Positions 1 to 5,795 of a stretch of DNA of 5,795 bases are shown piece after piece. The translations under genes and the position numbers were made by a program. Below the pieces are notes generated by a model, which was given only the letters and a program-made list of their open reading frames with translations, did not search any database and was not told the DNA's origin. Within the stretch, counting starts at the first letter, position 1; each line of letters opens with the position of its first letter. Origin of the DNA: Pseudomonadota bacterium (lineage in GTDB: Bacteria > Pseudomonadota > Alphaproteobacteria > UBA8366 > JADFVY01); the NCBI GenBank assembly GCA_030671915.1, contig DAOVHN010000179.1:1-5795 (forward strand). Reading direction: 5' to 3'.

Positions 1-60
1 ACGGCATTATCCAGGCTATTTTCCGGACGGATTGTCCGGATCATGTTTATCCTTGGCGTC

Positions 61-82
61 GGCCTGACCGCGGCCTGACCGC
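61..82. repeat. Perfect 11-bp tandem duplication that shifts the reading frame
   Basis: The unit GGCCTGACCGC occurs at 61-71 and again at 72-82 without mismatch, followed by a partial third copy GGCCT at 83-87. Because 11 is not a multiple of 3, it moves the reading frame. Copy 1 encodes GLTAA in the frame of ATG 43 and then meets TGA at 76. Copy 2 encodes the same GLTAA in the frame of the downstream GH18-like gene. That the same peptide is read from both copies in the two relevant frames is strong evidence for a recent duplication inside one gene. It could be a real mutation, a slippage-prone on/off site, or an assembly or sequencing error. Confidence 0.9.
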
Positions 83-89
83 GGCCTCG

Positions 90-1040
90 ATGCTGCCGCT
101 GGCCGGCGCATGGCTGCTTTATCGTTACGCCCCGGTCTCCGCGCCGGCGCCAGATGGCCCGAACGCCATCTGGGCGGCGCATAAGTGGGTCGGGGAATCC
201 CACGGCGATGACGTTTATGACCGGCTGGCCGCGGATTTGCGACGCCACCGCATCACCGATGTCTATTTCCATGTCGGGCCGCTCACCGGCGAGGGGCTGA
301 TCCCGCTAGCGAAATATCCCAACGCCGGGGCGCTGATCGCCGCCATGCGCCAGCGCGCGCCTTCGATCCGGCTGCACGCCTGGATCGGCCAGGTGGAGCG
401 CCGGGGCGGCGGACCGCTGGATTTGTCGGACGTCGGCACGCGCGCCAATATCGTGCAAACGGCGGGCGATTTCATCGACCTAGGCTTCGACGGCATCCAC
501 TACAATATCGAACCGGTCTATTCCGGCGATCCCAACCTTCTGGCGTTGCTGGACAAAACCGTGCCGATGACGCGGGCGCGCGGCAAGCTGCTGTCGATGG
601 CGACGGACGAACTGGCGCCCCTTCCCGGCCTGGAATATGCGGCCAGGCTCGTCGTCCGCCAGGCCGGCCTGTGGCGCGCACCCTATTACCGCGAGGTGGC
701 GGCGCGGACCGACCAGATCGCCGTCATGATGTACGACACCGCGATGCCGTTCGATTGGCTGTACGGGACGATCATGGCCTGGGAGACCTGGAGGCTGCGG
801 GAAATCGTCGGGCCGGATACGACGCTGTTCGTGGGTGTGCCGACTTACGAGGACGAACATTTCGGTTTTCATCCGGCGGCCGAGAATATGGCTTCGGGCT
901 TGCGGGGCATCGGCATCGGTCTGTCGTTCGACGGCACACCGGTAGGGTCGAATTTCGGCGCCGCGATCTATGCCGGCTGGACTACCGACGAAGAAGAATG
1001 GGCGGTCTGGCGACGCGACTGGCTGGACGAACGGGAGTAA
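90..1040 (+). CDS. GH18-like TIM-barrel protein, membrane-anchored, N-terminus disrupted by an upstream frameshift
   Basis: This is a putative envelope-located protein of the glycoside hydrolase 18 type; substrate unknown. Residues 132-143 read GFDGIHYNIEPV, matching the GH18 strand-4 pattern DGxDxDxE: D134 and the presumed catalytic acid E141 are kept, but the second and third Asp are H137 and N139. MMYD at 213-216 matches the MxYD substrate-pocket motif of GH18. The rest alternates strands and helices as a barrel would (VYFHVGP 58-64, LHAWIGQ 95-101, LFVGVPTY 246-253). The 316-residue reading starts at ATG 90, which has no Shine-Dalgarno sequence and leaves only about 10 hydrophobic residues. 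The other frame upstream (ATG at 43, open back to base 1) encodes hydrophobic MFILGVGLTAA before a TGA at 76. Removing one copy of the 11-bp repeat at 61-82 joins the two into one membrane segment of about 22 residues. The true gene therefore probably begins at 43 or upstream of the window. Coding is sure; the enzymatic role is less so. Confidence 0.75.
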   Translation: MLPLAGAWLLYRYAPVSAPAPDGPNAIWAAHKWVGESHGDDVYDRLAADLRRHRITDVYFHVGPLTGEGLIPLAKYPNAGALIAAMRQRAPSIRLHAWIGQVERRGGGPLDLSDVGTRANIVQTAGDFIDLGFDGIHYNIEPVYSGDPNLLALLDKTVPMTRARGKLLSMATDELAPLPGLEYAARLVVRQAGLWRAPYYREVAARTDQIAVMMYDTAMPFDWLYGTIMAWETWRLREIVGPDTTLFVGVPTYEDEHFGFHPAAENMASGLRGIGIGLSFDGTPVGSNFGAAIYAGWTTDEEEWAVWRRDWLDERE

Positions 1041-1074
1041 GGCCAGGAAACGCCGCCCGGTACGGTTAAACGGC

Positions 1075-1470
1075 CTATTGAAGCCGCGACTCGAGATCCT
1101 CTACTCCAGCCCTCCAGTCGCCTGGGTCGCCCTCATCTTCCCAGAGTCCAAGCAACTCGGAGTCTGTTTTGATCCGCGTCACGGCCGCCAGCGTCTTTTC
1201 GATCAGTGAGCGATCCGGTGTCGTTGCATTCCCGGCGATCCATTTCAGCACCTCTTCCGGCAAGCCTTTCCCGGGCGCTCCCTTGAGGGCGGCGACGACT
1301 TCCGCCGCAGCCAGGGCAGCGGAGCACTCCGGCGCCTCCAGGTAGTCGCTTTCGTCGATAACGGCTTGCAGGGTCAGCTTGATCACTGCTGTTCCTTCTG
1401 ACGCCTCCAAATCGTTCACCCAGTCTAGGGCATCATCATTTTCAAACGATTCGCTTCCCCATGCTCCCAT
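1075..1470 (-). CDS. DUF4259 domain-containing protein
   Basis: A 131-residue soluble protein of unknown function. The N-terminus MGAWGSESFENDDALDWVNDL (residues 1-21) is the hallmark of DUF4259: a Gly-Ala-Trp-Gly opening, Phe-Glu-Asn-Asp-Asp at 9-13, then Ala-x-Asp-Trp. The remainder is an acidic, Ala- and Leu-rich helical domain, and the whole length fits a single DUF4259 domain. The start is supported by a strong ribosome binding site, GGAAGGG, 7 nt before the ATG on the minus strand. There is no signal peptide or membrane segment. It converges with the GH18-like gene (34 bp between stop codons) and lies 106 bp downstream of the SulP gene on the same strand, so it could be read through from there or have its own promoter in that spacer. 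No partner suggests a role. The family assignment is recalled from its signature motif. Confidence 0.85.
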   Translation of the reverse strand: MGAWGSESFENDDALDWVNDLEASEGTAVIKLTLQAVIDESDYLEAPECSAALAAAEVVAALKGAPGKGLPEEVLKWIAGNATTPDRSLIEKTLAAVTRIKTDSELLGLWEDEGDPGDWRAGVEDLESRLQ

Positions 1471-1553
1471 GATTAAACCCTTCCAATTATGCAGGTTGAG
1501 CCGTCTATCGCTCGACTTTAACGGGTTTGTTCCGACGACGATTTAAAAAACAA

Positions 1554-1571
1554 CGAAGAGCCGAAGAGCCG
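1554..1571. repeat. Short 8-bp tandem repeat after the SulP gene
   Basis: The unit CGAAGAGC is repeated twice with a trailing CG, immediately 3' of the SulP stop codon (minus strand) and next to an A6 run at 1545-1550, which is a U-run on the sulP transcript. It resembles a terminator in composition, but the arms are direct rather than inverted repeats. The best hairpin (CCG-6 nt-CGG) has only 3 bp, so I do not call a terminator. Confidence 0.5.
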
Positions 1572-1576
1572 GAAAT

Positions 1577-3211
1577 TTAAGAGCTGTCCGACCCGATATG
1601 GTCCAGGGCGGCGCGCAGGGCCTCGGCACGGGTTTCGAAGCAGTGGCCGGCGGGCAGTTCGTCCAATACGCCCAGCCGGTCCAGAACCTCTTCCACCGCC
1701 GGCCGCGCCCCGGCCATGAAGACCGGCTGGCCTTCCTCTCGCGCATGCTTGATCCCGTCGCGAAGGGCCAGTGAAGCGCTGGAGTCGATCAGCGGCACGT
1801 CGGTCAGGTCCAGCACCAGCGCCTCGGACTTGTCGGCAACCGAAAATATCCGCCCCATGCCCTTGGCGACACCGAAACTCATCGGCCCGCCCAGATGGAA
1901 CAGCATCAGCCGGTCGCCGGCTTCTTTCAGGATTTCCCGGGCTTCCTCGCTGAGCGGCGCATCTTCGGTTTCGCCCGTGATCGTGCGGATACTGTCGCCC
2001 TGCAGGTCGGCCATGCGCTTGACGAACAGCAGGCTCGCCATGACCACGCCGACGGCGACCGCCACGATCAGATCGACGAAGACCGTCAGCCCCAGCACCA
2101 CCAGCATGAAGAACACGCCGATTCGTGGCGCGCGGCGGATGCGGCGCAGATAATCCCAGTCGATGATGTCGATGCCGACCTTGAACAGGATGCCCGCCAA
2201 CACCGCGTGCGGGATAAGCTCGGCCAGCGGCGCCAGCCCCAGCACCACCGCCAGCAGCACGGCCGCATGCAGCGCGCCGGAAATCGGCGTCCGCCCACCG
2301 GCCCGGATATTGACCACGGTGCGCATGGTGGCGCCGGCGCCGGGCAGGCCGCCGATCAGGCCGGCAACCATATTGCCGATGCCCTGGCCAATCAGCTCGC
2401 GGTCGGATTCATGGTGCGTGCGGGTGGCGTTGTCGGCGATCAGCGAAGTCAGCAGGCTGTCCAGCGAGCCGAGCACCGCCAGCACCAGCGCCGAGCCGAC
2501 GATGTCGGGAAAGTCCGCGACGGTAAAGGTTGGCATCTGCAGGGTAGGCAGGCCGGTCGGCACGTTGGCCAGGACCGGGGCGCCGGCAAACAGGAACAGC
2601 GCCAGGACGGTGCCCACGGCCAGCGCGATCAGCGGCGCGGGAACGATGCGGTTGATCGGGGCCGGCGTCAGGAAGACGATGGCCAGCGAAATGGCGCCCA
2701 CCGCCACCGCGTCGCCCACGGGATTCGCCAACAGCGCCGGGAAATTCAGCAACGCCGCCAACGGCCCGCCGGGTGGATTGGCCTGGCCCAGGAAGGGCGC
2801 GATCTGCAGGATAATGATGATGAAGCCGATACCGCTCATGAAGCCGGAAATCACCGGGAACGGCATTAGATTAATGAAACGGCCCAGCCGCAGCACCCCG
2901 AACAGGATTTGCAGCAACCCGCCCAGCATGACGACCGTGAAGGCCATCGTCGGATTGCCGGCATATTGCGTGACGATGGCGGCCATGACCACGGTCATCG
3001 GGCCGGTCGGCCCGGAAATCTGCGCCGGCGTGCCGCCGAAGATGGCGGCGAAGAACCCCACGGCGATGGCCCCGTAAAGCCCCGCGATCGGCCCCGCGCC
3101 CGACGCCACGCCAAAGGCCAGCGCCAGCGGCAGCGCCACCACCGCCGCCGTTATCCCGCCATAAATGTCGCCGCGGATGTTGTCGCCGCGAAAGCCGTGA
3201 ACAATCTGCAT
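1577..3211 (-). CDS. SulP-family anion permease with STAS domain, BicA-like
   Basis: A 544-residue inner-membrane transporter of the SulP (SLC26) family. Residues about 15-400 are hydrophobic helices in the SulP order; about 433-540 form a cytoplasmic STAS domain. The N-terminus (NIRGDIYGG 11-19, ALAFGVASGAGP 30-41, SGPTGPMTVVM 66-76) closely resembles what I recall of the cyanobacterial Na+-dependent bicarbonate transporter BicA. Residues reported for BicA ion binding appear conserved: T69, D251 and T255 in LDSLLTS, and A294-T295 in GAGAT; the last four lie at a constant 7-residue offset from BicA. The STAS domain carries IDSSAS at 475-480, keeping the Asp-Ser-Ser of anti-sigma-antagonist STAS proteins. 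The start is supported by GAGGA about 6 nt upstream of the ATG. It lies 64 bp downstream of the thiamine pyrophosphokinase gene on the same strand, so co-transcription is possible. Family is certain; substrate (bicarbonate, sulfate or another anion) is not. Confidence 0.93.
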   Translation of the reverse strand: MQIVHGFRGDNIRGDIYGGITAAVVALPLALAFGVASGAGPIAGLYGAIAVGFFAAIFGGTPAQISGPTGPMTVVMAAIVTQYAGNPTMAFTVVMLGGLLQILFGVLRLGRFINLMPFPVISGFMSGIGFIIIILQIAPFLGQANPPGGPLAALLNFPALLANPVGDAVAVGAISLAIVFLTPAPINRIVPAPLIALAVGTVLALFLFAGAPVLANVPTGLPTLQMPTFTVADFPDIVGSALVLAVLGSLDSLLTSLIADNATRTHHESDRELIGQGIGNMVAGLIGGLPGAGATMRTVVNIRAGGRTPISGALHAAVLLAVVLGLAPLAELIPHAVLAGILFKVGIDIIDWDYLRRIRRAPRIGVFFMLVVLGLTVFVDLIVAVAVGVVMASLLFVKRMADLQGDSIRTITGETEDAPLSEEAREILKEAGDRLMLFHLGGPMSFGVAKGMGRIFSVADKSEALVLDLTDVPLIDSSASLALRDGIKHAREEGQPVFMAGARPAVEEVLDRLGVLDELPAGHCFETRAEALRAALDHIGSDSS

Positions 3212-3246
3212 GGATTTCCTCGATTATCGGCCAACATAGGTTCGCT

Positions 3247-3258
3247 ACCGGGCCCGGT
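3247..3258. other. 12-bp perfect palindrome between the kinase and SulP genes
   Basis: ACCGGGCCCGGT reads the same on both strands and sits in the 64-bp spacer, 36 bp before the SulP start codon. It could be a small operator or a weak hairpin. There is no U-run after it, so an intrinsic terminator is unlikely. In GC-rich DNA a 12-bp palindrome may arise by chance. Confidence 0.3.
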
Positions 3259-3275
3259 TCGGTAATATAGCCCGA

Positions 3276-3902
3276 TTAACAGGGATATGTAACGACCACC
3301 CCGTAGCCCTCGCCAAGGGCGACTTCAAGCGGCCCCACGACAGTGTTCGACAGGGTCAGGCTGCTGCCCGATTTGACCGTCCGGTCGTCAAGCGGCCATT
3401 CCACGCCGGTCAGGGACAGTCCGACCAGATCGGAAAGGGCGACGATGCTCATCCGGCTCGCCGGTGGAATGTCCAGCGCCAGCGCACCGGGCAGCAGGGG
3501 CCAGGCCTCTTCCCCACCGCTGGAGAGAACTACGCGAATGCCGTCGCGCGCCAGCCCCAGGGCGAGCATGATGTTACCCAGCGCGTGATCGCTTTGGCCG
3601 CCCAGCCCGCCGACAAGAACCAATTCGCGGGCGCCACGCCTCCGGGCCTCGTCGATGGCGATCTCGCCATCGGTCTTGTCCTTCGCCGCCGGGTGGACCT
3701 GGCGTTCGACATCGGCGTGGCGCGCGATCAGGCCGGGCTCGGCGGAATCGAAATCGCCAACCCAAAGCTCGACATCGAGGTCGAGTACCCGTGCATGCCG
3801 TATTCCGCCGTCGGCGGCAATGACCCGGCTGCCGGCAACCTGGCCGCGGAGCCTGTCGGTCGGATCGAGCGTGCCGTCGAGAAGAATGCTGAAACGGGTC
3901 AT
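3276..3902 (-). CDS. thiN: Thiamine pyrophosphokinase (thiamine diphosphokinase, EC 2.7.6.2)
   Basis: Cytoplasmic enzyme transferring pyrophosphate from ATP to thiamine, giving TPP directly. Family signatures, numbered from the chosen start: ADGG 30-33, GDFDS 49-53 (acidic metal/ATP site), KDKTDGE 74-80, and the glycine-rich GGLGGQSDH 98-106. The C-terminal half (about 130-208) is the beta-rich thiamine-binding domain, with TLSNTVVG at 183-190. The length of 208 residues is normal. I start at ATG 3902 because MTRFSILLDG aligns with the usual N-terminus of alphaproteobacterial members. In-frame ATGs at 3923 and 3932 would add 7 or 10 residues, and none of the three has a convincing Shine-Dalgarno sequence. 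The gene is divergent from the riboswitch-controlled thiamine uptake operon, which strongly supports the function: imported thiamine is converted to the ligand that represses uptake. It is not itself behind the riboswitch. The symbol thiN follows bacterial usage for this enzyme. Confidence 0.93.
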   Translation of the reverse strand: MTRFSILLDGTLDPTDRLRGQVAGSRVIAADGGIRHARVLDLDVELWVGDFDSAEPGLIARHADVERQVHPAAKDKTDGEIAIDEARRRGARELVLVGGLGGQSDHALGNIMLALGLARDGIRVVLSSGGEEAWPLLPGALALDIPPASRMSIVALSDLVGLSLTGVEWPLDDRTVKSGSSLTLSNTVVGPLEVALGEGYGVVVTYPC

Positions 3903-3963
3903 GGCCGAGACCGTAAAGCACATGGGTAGCATTCAGTCCAGTTCATGTTTAAGGTTTTTTCCT

Positions 3964-3992
3964 TTGTCCCAGCCAGCCCTAATGTTTATGGT
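3964..3992 (+). promoter_or_regulatory. Putative promoter of the thiBPQ operon
   Basis: A -35-like TTGTCC (3964-3969) and a -10-like TATGGT (3987-3992) are separated by an ideal 17 bp; each matches 4 of 6 consensus positions. The predicted transcription start, about 7 nt after the -10, falls at about 3999-4000, exactly where helix P1 of the TPP aptamer begins. That positional agreement is the main support, as the boxes alone are weak. Confidence 0.45.
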
Positions 3993-3999
3993 CGTACCC

Positions 4000-4102
4000 A
4001 CTCTACGGGGTGCCGGAAACGGCTGAGAGGCGGAGCGCGTGATGCGCTGCTTGCCAACCCGATGAACCTGATCCGGGTAATGCCGGCGGAGGGAGTAGGA
4101 GT
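4000..4102 (+). promoter_or_regulatory. TPP riboswitch aptamer (THI element)
   Basis: All conserved parts of the thi-box are present in order. P1: ACTCTAC (4000-4006) pairs with GTAGGAGT (4095-4102) with one bulge. P2: CGGG (4006-4009) with CCCG (4058-4061). P3: GCCG-GAAA-CGGC (4012-4023), a GNRA-capped stem running into the invariant CTGAGA (4023-4028) that holds the pyrimidine ring of TPP. An optional P3a stem, AGCGC/GCGCT, lies at 4034-4048. P4: CCT (4067-4069) with AGG (4090-4092). P5: CCGG (4073-4076) with CCGG (4083-4086) around GTAATG, part of the pyrophosphate-binding half. It lies 56 nt upstream of the thiB start codon on the same strand and should lower operon expression when cytoplasmic TPP is plentiful. 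Confidence 0.96.
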
Positions 4103-4119
4103 CCGCAACACCAAGTCGG

Positions 4120-4152
4120 TCCCTTCATCCGTTTCGATCACAACTGAAGGAG
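4120..4152 (+). promoter_or_regulatory. Riboswitch expression platform: Shine-Dalgarno-sequestering hairpin of thiB
   Basis: The thiB ribosome binding site AAGGAG (4147-4152) is 6 nt before ATG 4159. CCTTCA (4122-4127) can pair perfectly with TGAAGG (4145-4150), covering most of that site. The same anti-Shine-Dalgarno stretch, TCCCTTC (4120-4126), can instead pair over 7 bp (one G-U) with GGAGGGA (4088-4094) in the 3' part of the aptamer. The two foldings are mutually exclusive, which suggests translational control: TPP-bound aptamer means the site is hidden, free aptamer means it is open. No U-tract terminator is visible. Pairings are seen; the mechanism is inferred. Confidence 0.6.
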
Positions 4153-4158
4153 ATACCG

Positions 4159-5154
4159 ATGCGTATTCTGTTTGCCGTCACCTTGATGTTTCTGGCCCTG
4201 GGCGGAACGGCGAAAGCCGGCGAAACACTGAACGTCTATACCTACGAAAGCTTCGTCACCGATTGGGGCCCCGGCCCCGCCATCAAGAAATCATTCGAGG
4301 CCGAATGCGGCTGCACGCTGAACTGGGTCGGAATCCAGGATGGCGTTGCCATCCTCAACCGCCTGAAGCTGGAGGGGGCGTCCGCCAAGGCCGACATCGT
4401 ACTCGGCCTCGACACCAACCTGATCGCCGAGGCCAAGGCTACGAACCTGTTCGCCGGCCATGGCACGGACACGTCGAAACTCACTTTGCCGATCGACTGG
4501 AACGACGATATCTTCGTGCCCTACGATTTCGCCCATTTCGCGGTTATCTACAATACCGAAATGGTCGCCAATCCGCCGGCCAGCCTGAAGGAGCTCGTCG
4601 AGGGCGACCCCAGCCAGAAAATCGTCCTGCAGGACCCGCGCACCTCCACGCCGGGGCTGGGTTTCCTGTTGTGGATGAAGTCGGTTTACGGCGACAAGGC
4701 GGGCGAGGCCTGGGCCAGATTGCGGCCCCGCGTGCTTACCGTCACCCCGGGCTGGAGCGAGGCCTACGGGCTGTTCACCAAGGGCGAGGCGGAAATGGTG
4801 TTGAGCTACACCACGTCGCCGGCCTATCACCGGATTGCCGAAAAATCGGAGAAATACGCCGCGGCGGCCTTTGCCGAGGGGCATTACCTGCAAGTGGAGG
4901 TCGCGGCCATGTTGAAGGCGTCGCCGAACGCGGCCCTCGCCAAACGGTTCCTGGCGTTCATGACCGGCCCCGGCTTCCAGGATCACATTCCGACGAACAA
5001 CTGGATGTTCCCGGTGGGCGAGCTTTCGAAGCCGCTGCCCGACGAATTCGGCAAGCTGGTCAAACCATCGAAAACGCTGCTTTATTCGCCCGAGGCCGTG
5101 GCCGAGAACCGCCGCGCCTGGGTCGATGAGTGGCTGGCCTCCATGAGCAAGTGA
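4159..5154 (+). CDS. thiB: Thiamine-binding periplasmic protein, ABC transporter
   Basis: Periplasmic receptor that captures thiamine (and its phosphates in characterised homologues) and delivers it to the ThiPQ transporter. The 331-residue protein opens with a Sec signal peptide, likely cleaved after AKA (residue 20). The mature part matches what I recall of E. coli ThiB (327 aa) nearly end to end: VYTYESF 26-32, [15 protein letters not shown] 36-50, the conserved Cys-x-Cys at 50-52, KADIVLGLD 77-85, [11 protein letters not shown] 158-168, GWSEAYGLF 198-206, SYTTSPAY 216-223, [10 protein letters not shown] 241-250 and NWMFP 281-285. Aromatic residues W199, Y217, Y223 and W282 lie in the segments that line the thiamine pocket in the family. 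The start has a good ribosome binding site, AAGGAG, 6 nt upstream. A TPP riboswitch precedes the gene and thiP follows directly, so regulation by TPP is expected. Confidence 0.96.
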   Translation: MRILFAVTLMFLALGGTAKAGETLNVYTYESFVTDWGPGPAIKKSFEAECGCTLNWVGIQDGVAILNRLKLEGASAKADIVLGLDTNLIAEAKATNLFAGHGTDTSKLTLPIDWNDDIFVPYDFAHFAVIYNTEMVANPPASLKELVEGDPSQKIVLQDPRTSTPGLGFLLWMKSVYGDKAGEAWARLRPRVLTVTPGWSEAYGLFTKGEAEMVLSYTTSPAYHRIAEKSEKYAAAAFAEGHYLQVEVAAMLKASPNAALAKRFLAFMTGPGFQDHIPTNNWMFPVGELSKPLPDEFGKLVKPSKTLLYSPEAVAENRRAWVDEWLASMSK

Positions 5155-5795
5155 TTGGCGCCGGGTAACCGAAATCTGTCTAGTCTGATCGCCGGCTCCA
5201 TCGGGCTGGCGGGGTTGGCGATCGTCATGGCCGGCGCGATTGGCGCGCTGACCTTGACGGCCGTGACGACACCGGGCGGTGGGCTGTGGGACGATTATCT
5301 GTGGCGGGTGGTGCGCTTTACCCTGTGGCAGGCCGGGTTGTCGACGGTCCTGTCGATCGGCCTGGCCATCCCGGTCGCACGCGCCATCGCCCGGCGGCGG
5401 GTCTTTCCGGGGCGCGGCCCGCTGCTGCGGCTGTTCGCCTTGCCGCTGGCCCTGCCGGCCCTCGTCGTGGTGCTTGGCATCGTCGATATCTGGGGCCGCC
5501 ACGGATGGGCCGCCGCCGGGTTGACGCTGCTGGGGTTCGACGCCGGCATGCCCAACATTTACGGCCTGACCGGTATCCTGCTGGCCCATGTGTTTTTCAA
5601 TCTGCCGCTGGCGGCCCGGCTGATGATCATGCATCTCGAACGCATACCGGGCGAAAGCTGGCGCTTGTCCAGCCAACTCGGCATGGCGTCCGGCGCGATC
5701 TTCCGTTTTATCGAATGGCCCGTGCTGCGCGCCGGCCTGCCGGGTATCGCCGGCCTGGTCTTCATGCTGTGCATCGCCAGCTTTACCGTTGTGCT
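5155..5795 (+). CDS. thiP: Thiamine ABC transporter permease, 3' end beyond the window
   Basis: Inner-membrane channel subunit taking thiamine from ThiB, powered by ThiQ. About 213 codons are open to the window edge; full ThiP has about 530 residues in two permease halves, so this is most of the first half. Similarity to E. coli ThiP, as I recall it, is clear: YLWRVVRFTLWQAGLS (48-63), HVFFNLPLAARL (145-156), IPGESWRLSSQLGM (164-177, the EAA-type loop that contacts the ATPase), FRFIEWPVLR (183-192) and FMLCIASF (203-210). Membrane segments lie at about 11-36, 56-75, 92-110, 139-158 and 196-213. The start is uncertain. The frame is the same as thiB and opens right after the thiB TGA, with TTG at 5155 as first codon; the first in-frame ATG (5227) would cut away most of membrane segment 1. 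I use TTG 5155, which has only a weak GAG upstream, so translation is probably coupled to thiB. Confidence 0.9.
   Translation, partial: MAPGNRNLSSLIAGSIGLAGLAIVMAGAIGALTLTAVTTPGGGLWDDYLWRVVRFTLWQAGLSTVLSIGLAIPVARAIARRRVFPGRGPLLRLFALPLALPALVVVLGIVDIWGRHGWAAAGLTLLGFDAGMPNIYGLTGILLAHVFFNLPLAARLMIMHLERIPGESWRLSSQLGMASGAIFRFIEWPVLRAGLPGIAGLVFMLCIASFTVV

Noticed and set aside
1041..1074. Possible bidirectional terminator between the convergent GH18-like and DUF4259 genes
   Set aside because: Only short GGCC/GGCC and CCG/CGG complementarities and no T-run; not supportable.
1535..1572. Possible intrinsic terminator of the SulP gene (GC-rich repeat followed by a U-run on the minus strand)
   Set aside because: The repeated CGAAGAGC units are direct, not inverted; the only stem is 3 bp.
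1895..2869. Long plus-strand open frame (324 codons), rich in Gln, Arg, His and Asp, inside the SulP gene
   Set aside because: It is antisense to a well-conserved transporter; its low-complexity composition is what GC-rich codons of hydrophobic residues give on the opposite strand. No family motif.
2163..3077. Second long plus-strand open frame (304 codons) over the SulP gene
   Set aside because: Shadow of the SulP coding sequence, Ser/Pro/Thr/Ala-rich with no recognisable domain.
3951..3964. AAGG-TTTTTT-CCTT inverted repeat between the divergent promoters
   Set aside because: Only 4-bp arms around a T6 loop, too weak for a terminator, and no transcript is expected to end here; it could at most be an AT-rich promoter element.
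3945..5129. Plus-strand open frame of 394 codons starting before the riboswitch
   Set aside because: It runs through the aptamer RNA and then thiB in the wrong frame; no protein similarity recognised.
4291..5676. Minus-strand open frame of 461 codons across thiB and thiP
   Set aside because: Longest opposite-strand frame, but it covers two genes with strong homology on the plus strand and has Gln/Arg/His-rich low-complexity content typical of GC-rich shadows.

Overview
The window looks like chromosomal DNA from a GC-rich alphaproteobacterium, possibly of the Rhodospirillales. This is inferred from base composition, codon choice and the character of the proteins, not from a marker gene. I read six protein-coding genes, two of them incomplete or disturbed, plus one clear TPP riboswitch. 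I see no tRNA, rRNA, CRISPR array, insertion sequence or phage gene.

Left part (1-1576): a plus-strand gene for a membrane-anchored protein resembling glycoside hydrolase family 18 runs to 1040. Its N-terminal membrane segment is broken by an 11-bp tandem duplication at 61-82 that shifts the frame. Convergent with it, on the minus strand, is a small DUF4259 protein (1075-1470). A 106-bp AT-richer spacer follows.

Middle (1577-3902): two minus-strand genes in tandem. Upstream is a thiamine pyrophosphokinase, which makes TPP from thiamine. After 64 bp comes a SulP-family anion permease with a C-terminal STAS domain. The permease resembles the cyanobacterial Na+/bicarbonate transporter BicA.

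Right part (3903-5795): divergent from the kinase gene is a thiamine uptake operon. A likely promoter leads straight into a TPP riboswitch, followed by thiB (periplasmic thiamine-binding protein) and the first about 40% of thiP (the permease), which is cut by the window edge. The ATPase gene thiQ would be expected just beyond.

Together the divergent pair forms a thiamine salvage module: ThiBPQ imports thiamine, the kinase converts it to TPP, and TPP binding to the thiB leader shuts down further uptake. The leader contains two mutually exclusive pairings that explain how it could control thiB translation.

I do not find a wholly new biological system. The points most worth a second look are the frame-shifting 11-bp duplication, the thiB-thiP junction (same frame, one stop codon, no ATG start), the readable riboswitch expression platform, and the BicA-like transporter.
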